Source: an uncultured Ruminococcus sp.
GTDB taxonomy: Bacteria > Bacillota > Clostridia > Oscillospirales > Ruminococcaceae
Assembly: GCA_910584195.1 (NCBI GenBank)
Contig: CAJTYV010000014.1
Location: 1-64,000 of the forward strand
Direction of reading: 5' to 3'
Length of the DNA stretch: 64,000 bases
Shown here: piece after piece, positions 61,701 through 64,000 of the stretch
Numbering within the stretch: position 1 is the stretch's first letter
Layout: the number at the start of each line of letters is the position of its first letter
The notes under the pieces: generated by a model
What the model was told of the DNA's origin: nothing
Database searches by the model: none
Seen by the model: the letters and a program-made list of their open reading frames with translations, nothing else
Made by a program: the position numbers and the translations under genes

Positions 61701-63912
61701 CCAAACAAAACGGAGCAAGACCGATCTGATTCAAGCGATTTTCAACCACCTCAAGAGCCGCCATTTTTTCAGCCACAAAAAGCACGGTTTGATCATGATA
61801 TAACGCATTGGCGATTATATTTGTAATAGTCTGTGATTTTCCCGTTCCGGGAGGTCCGTGAAGTACAAAGCTTTTTCCAGAATTTGCAGCATATATCGCA
61901 GATAACTGTGAAGAATCCGCTGCAATCGGTACTGCCATATCTGACGGAAGAACACACCTGTCAAGCTCATTTGGAGATATTGAAATATCTCCGCCCTGCC
62001 ACTCGGTCCTTCCCGATACGAGGCTTGCCGCCACTTTGTTCTTTATTAGTTCATCGGAGCGGCTGCGAATATCGTTCCACATAATGAAGCGACTGAAAGA
62101 AAAATGTCCTATAAACGCAAGTTCTTTAACATCCCACCGGGGATTCGCCATAACAGACTGCCGTATAACAGTCAATATAAACGGAATATCGGCTCCTTGC
62201 TCATCCTCGGAAACATGACTCAAACCCTGTATATTAATTCCGAAATTTTGGCGAAGCATCTCCAGGAGAGTTATGTTTATCTGTACTCCCTCGTCACGCA
62301 TCTTTATTGCATAAGACTTATCCTGTATTCTTCGGGTAATATTTACAGGTACAAGTACAAGCGGCGCATATCTTGGTTTTTCACTGCGTTCGGTCTCATA
62401 CCATTCCAGAAATCCAAGAGCGAGATATATTGTATTCGCACCGTTTTCCTCAAAACTTTCTTTTGCCTGACGTCTTAACTTCACCATAGCTCTTTCAAGC
62501 TCTGAAGCAGTTGAAAAAGTTCTGAGACGATGATTTTTCAGTTCTTCGTCTGCTATTGACGATATATGTTCTTTGTCGTTTTCAAGTTCGAAAAGCTTAT
62601 CATCTGCCGTCTGTAAAATGGAATCTAACGGTATTGGACATAACCGAAATTCTCCTCCTTCCGAAAGCTCCTCTTCCAAACGGCTGATGTCAGCGGTAAT
62701 CAATCTAACATTCGATGCAGAAAAACGAAAATTCAACAGGCTGTTCCGCAGGCTAAGATCAAGAAGCTTTCTTTCCCAGATCTGCTGCTTGGTTATTTCG
62801 CTGCATTCCGCATTCAGAGTAATTTCTCCCACAGCCTTGATTTTCTCAGGAGCAGACGTTATCTCCGATTTTTTACGCTGACCGTAATCTGAGGCTTTGT
62901 AACTGCCGTCCTCAAATATTCTCAAAGGAATGGGGCGTATTCCGCTTGCTCTTGTACGCTTTATATCGACTGAATAAAAAAAATTTTCACCGCAGGCAAG
63001 CTTTGAAATGCCATGACTTTCGGCAGTATCAAAATCCGCTCCATTTCCTGCGGCAAAATCGGTACATTCCACAACAGATATGATATCAACACCCTTAGCA
63101 ATTCGTTTAGCAAGCGCAGAACAGTCATACTGAATACAATCGGGAAAGGTTTCAGACTCCAACCAGCAGCCTGCAAAGGCGTGACCCTTTATTACAATCA
63201 AAAGAGGATTAAGGTCAATATACTCAAGACAGGCACAGTATAGCACTGCAAGATCAAGGCAGGTACCAAGTCCGCCTTTCAGCACAACATCAGGAGTTCG
63301 TACTCGCTGAGCCGATTCATAACTTGCAGGAGGAGGAGCATATGCAATATTTTCTTCCTGCAATGCAGCATAGATTGCTCCCATCTGCATTTTTACTACA
63401 TTAGAGTTGCATGTTTGATAACCTGTAAACGATGGATCGCCGCTCCACTTTTTCATATACAAAGAAGCTTTTGAAATTATATCACTAATTTTGGGATGAT
63501 TCGGAGTAACAAACGCCGTTATCATCTCAGGCATAAAAGCTGAACCCGTCCATTGGTCATAGGCAAGCAGTTCGATATTTTCCGTTTTAATACCTATTGT
63601 TTCTTTACCGCTGAAGGCTTCAATAGTAACGCAGCCTACTGCTTTTTCAGTCAACCCGAAAAGATATTCCGGTGAAATAATTATATTTACGGGAGAAAGC
63701 TCAACAGTTTCCCCCGAAGATATATCCATAGGAGCAGATTCGTATGTTTTTGCAAAATCAGGTTCAAAGCTTATACGCACCGTAACTGACGAAAGCTCCT
63801 TATCGCTGGTGTTTTTGATCGTTATACTGCGAAATATAGGAACATAATTCTGCTGCATCGCAAAATTTATCTTTTTTATCGATTCTGCATTTAAGATCAC
63901 TAAATTTTCCAC
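58756..63912 (-). CDS. DUF4011-type superfamily 1 helicase with transglutaminase-like and nuclease-like domains
   Basis: A giant protein of 1718 residues. Order: a beta-rich N-terminal domain (1-115); a transglutaminase-like segment with GGLGTCLDLAVLY (Cys about 218) and KGHAFAGCWLE (His about 244); DUF4011 (WERKLLDLSLRNSLLNFR, about 380); SF1 helicase with Walker A HGPPGTGKSQT (about 686), long helical insertions, Walker B FDEASQLP (about 1315) and NVAISRARKR; and a C-terminal restriction-endonuclease-like fold (LERRGYSADCSVGCSDFKID). COG1112-type helicases occur in some antiphage systems. The GTG start follows GGAGGT. Confidence 0.88.
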   Translation of the reverse strand: MENLVILNAESIKKINFAMQQNYVPIFRSITIKNTSDKELSSVTVRISFEPDFAKTYESAPMDISSGETVELSPVNIIISPEYLFGLTEKAVGCVTIEAFSGKETIGIKTENIELLAYDQWTGSAFMPEMITAFVTPNHPKISDIISKASLYMKKWSGDPSFTGYQTCNSNVVKMQMGAIYAALQEENIAYAPPPASYESAQRVRTPDVVLKGGLGTCLDLAVLYCACLEYIDLNPLLIVIKGHAFAGCWLESETFPDCIQYDCSALAKRIAKGVDIISVVECTDFAAGNGADFDTAESHGISKLACGENFFYSVDIKRTRASGIRPIPLRIFEDGSYKASDYGQRKKSEITSAPEKIKAVGEITLNAECSEITKQQIWERKLLDLSLRNSLLNFRFSASNVRLITADISRLEEELSEGGEFRLCPIPLDSILQTADDKLFELENDKEHISSIADEELKNHRLRTFSTASELERAMVKLRRQAKESFEENGANTIYLALGFLEWYETERSEKPRYAPLVLVPVNITRRIQDKSYAIKMRDEGVQINITLLEMLRQNFGINIQGLSHVSEDEQGADIPFILTVIRQSVMANPRWDVKELAFIGHFSFSRFIMWNDIRSRSDELIKNKVAASLVSGRTEWQGGDISISPNELDRCVLPSDMAVPIAADSSQLSAIYAANSGKSFVLHGPPGTGKSQTITNIIANALYHDQTVLFVAEKMAALEVVENRLNQIGLAPFCLELHSNKSRKRDVLKQFEEVLNIGKKASPAEYADEAEKISVLRRKLNCTAEEIHKLRNYGISLYDAGIRAEQNAEYGGKFVFSENVLKSASAEKISLWRSEIENLTAAGQGFGDVVNTPLKCCRLAEYTPDLRTKLAEKLTEFKSALRSLDNEIKLLSDFSGVKRINYAQYTAETELIKIAYSEGDIISKIIQGDAWERLSETVKQLIENGIEQKLLKSEILAEFEISVLTYDSGKALTDWKSAQCSWFIPKLMRAGRLIKELNSHSKELKTVTKRNFVEYCGKLSRLKFLTDEVKNIPSDVLDLFDSAQGLIMGEKTNWDKVETAVKISESLREALKKAPFTVEEKNSISKQIINYYGTESSKAEVRGITEEIFADNSSFKKIISELSEKFKISLDSLEAENWQTEADLQADRIITSLSMLKEWTGIMDICRRLESYGIGNIAEAYLEGRVSANDMLKAFECDLFGGLVAMTISENPVLNKFQGTLFEETIRKYGNELERFRSLTVQELTARLSAKIPASDDADPELSILKKAIKSGGRGISIRKLFESIPTLIRKLCPVMLMSPMSAAQYIDPASPKFDYVIFDEASQLPTCEAIGALSRGENVIIAGDPKQLPPTSFFSASHIDEDNYEKEDLESLLDDCLALSMPSEHLLWHYRSRHESLIAYSNAKYYDNKLYTFPSSDNRISKVTRIAVEGFYDRSNSRTNKAEAQAILDEIVRRLQDPELRKESIGVVTFSMPQQNLIDDLLEEAYRKNPELEKIADEMYEPIIIKNLENIQGDERDVIMFSIGYGPDKNGKISMNFGPLNRDGGWRRLNVAISRARKRMLVFSVITSDMIDLSGTRSEGVEGLKGFLKYAEQGGGLAVKAGASRVTAEGFEKLAAAELERRGYSADCSVGCSDFKIDIAVADPSDPNKYILGIFCGIKSNFKSSTAEDRYISQHSVLRGLGWETMNIHILDWLDNKEKVIERIENRIKSILNEK

Positions 63913-63945
63913 GTTCGCACCTCCCTATAATTTCAAATTATATTT

Positions 63946-63974
63946 ATTATATCATAAAATCGGAGAAAAGTCCA
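63946..63974 (-). promoter_or_regulatory. Promoter of the helicase-murT-gatD-lysozyme operon
   Basis: Minus-strand TGGACT (63969-63974), 17-bp spacer, TATAAT (63946-63951), about 35 bp ahead of the GTG start. Confidence 0.75.
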
Positions 63975-64000
63975 GCACATAATATGAATTTTTTACTTTA

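Overview
The window looks like the chromosome of a low-GC, anaerobic, fibre-degrading Firmicute close to Ruminococcus (Oscillospiraceae). This rests on five secreted proteins with type-I dockerin repeats, a GH9 cellulase fused to a GH16 glucanase, strong GGAGG ribosome binding sites, a T-box riboswitch, SpoVB-like and MurT/GatD genes, and a PPi-dependent phosphofructokinase. The genus is an inference; no 16S gene is present.

1-4.6 kb: a TetR regulator, then a minus-strand unit made of a tyrosine-type T-box leader, a radical SAM gene, an SDR gene, a small membrane-anchored protein and tyrS; a tRNA-Thr lies just outside it. 4.6-13.9 kb: an accessory island holding only the tail end of a siphophage (tape measure, distal tail, tail-associated and fibre-like proteins). 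It starts in a deletion scar and is flanked by small membrane-protein cargo genes, one of them frameshifted. 13.9-19.4 kb: two small dockerin proteins, a decayed gene and the GH9-dockerin-GH16 enzyme. 19.6-25.6 kb: PAP2 phosphatase and PPi-PFK (minus), then greA-lysS-membrane protein-nadE (plus).

25.6-30.2 kb: a compact minus-strand operon (alpha/beta hydrolase, condensation-like protein, acyl carrier protein, AMP-forming ligase) that looks like a minimal NRPS-like pathway, behind three copies of a TetR-type operator. 30.4-34.8 kb: MTA/SAH nucleosidase and a dockerin protein face a two-component system; the block is bounded by inverted copies of one promoter-bearing repeat. 35-42 kb: a c-di-GMP phosphodiesterase (degenerate GGDEF, intact EAL), PFK, pyrE, an S41 peptidase and class II aldolase.

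42.2-46.2 kb: a BlaI/BlaR1-like operon in which the M56 protease carries a C-terminal sensor domain that recurs, almost base for base, in the following three-domain lipoprotein. 46.2-50 kb: a MITE-like element, the second copy of a structured 191-bp repeat (first copy at 27.5 kb, opposite orientation) and a large hybrid histidine kinase. 50-64 kb: an N-dockerin beta-helix protein, an EF-G-like GTPase, a flippase, and an overlapping operon of a 1718-aa DUF4011-type helicase, murT, gatD and a GH25 lysozyme lipoprotein.

The main points for a second look are the displaced Tyr T-box, the shared-domain M56/lipoprotein system, the two families of inverted dispersed repeats, the operator array on the small ligase/ACP operon, and the helicase coupled to the MurT/GatD cell-wall operon.
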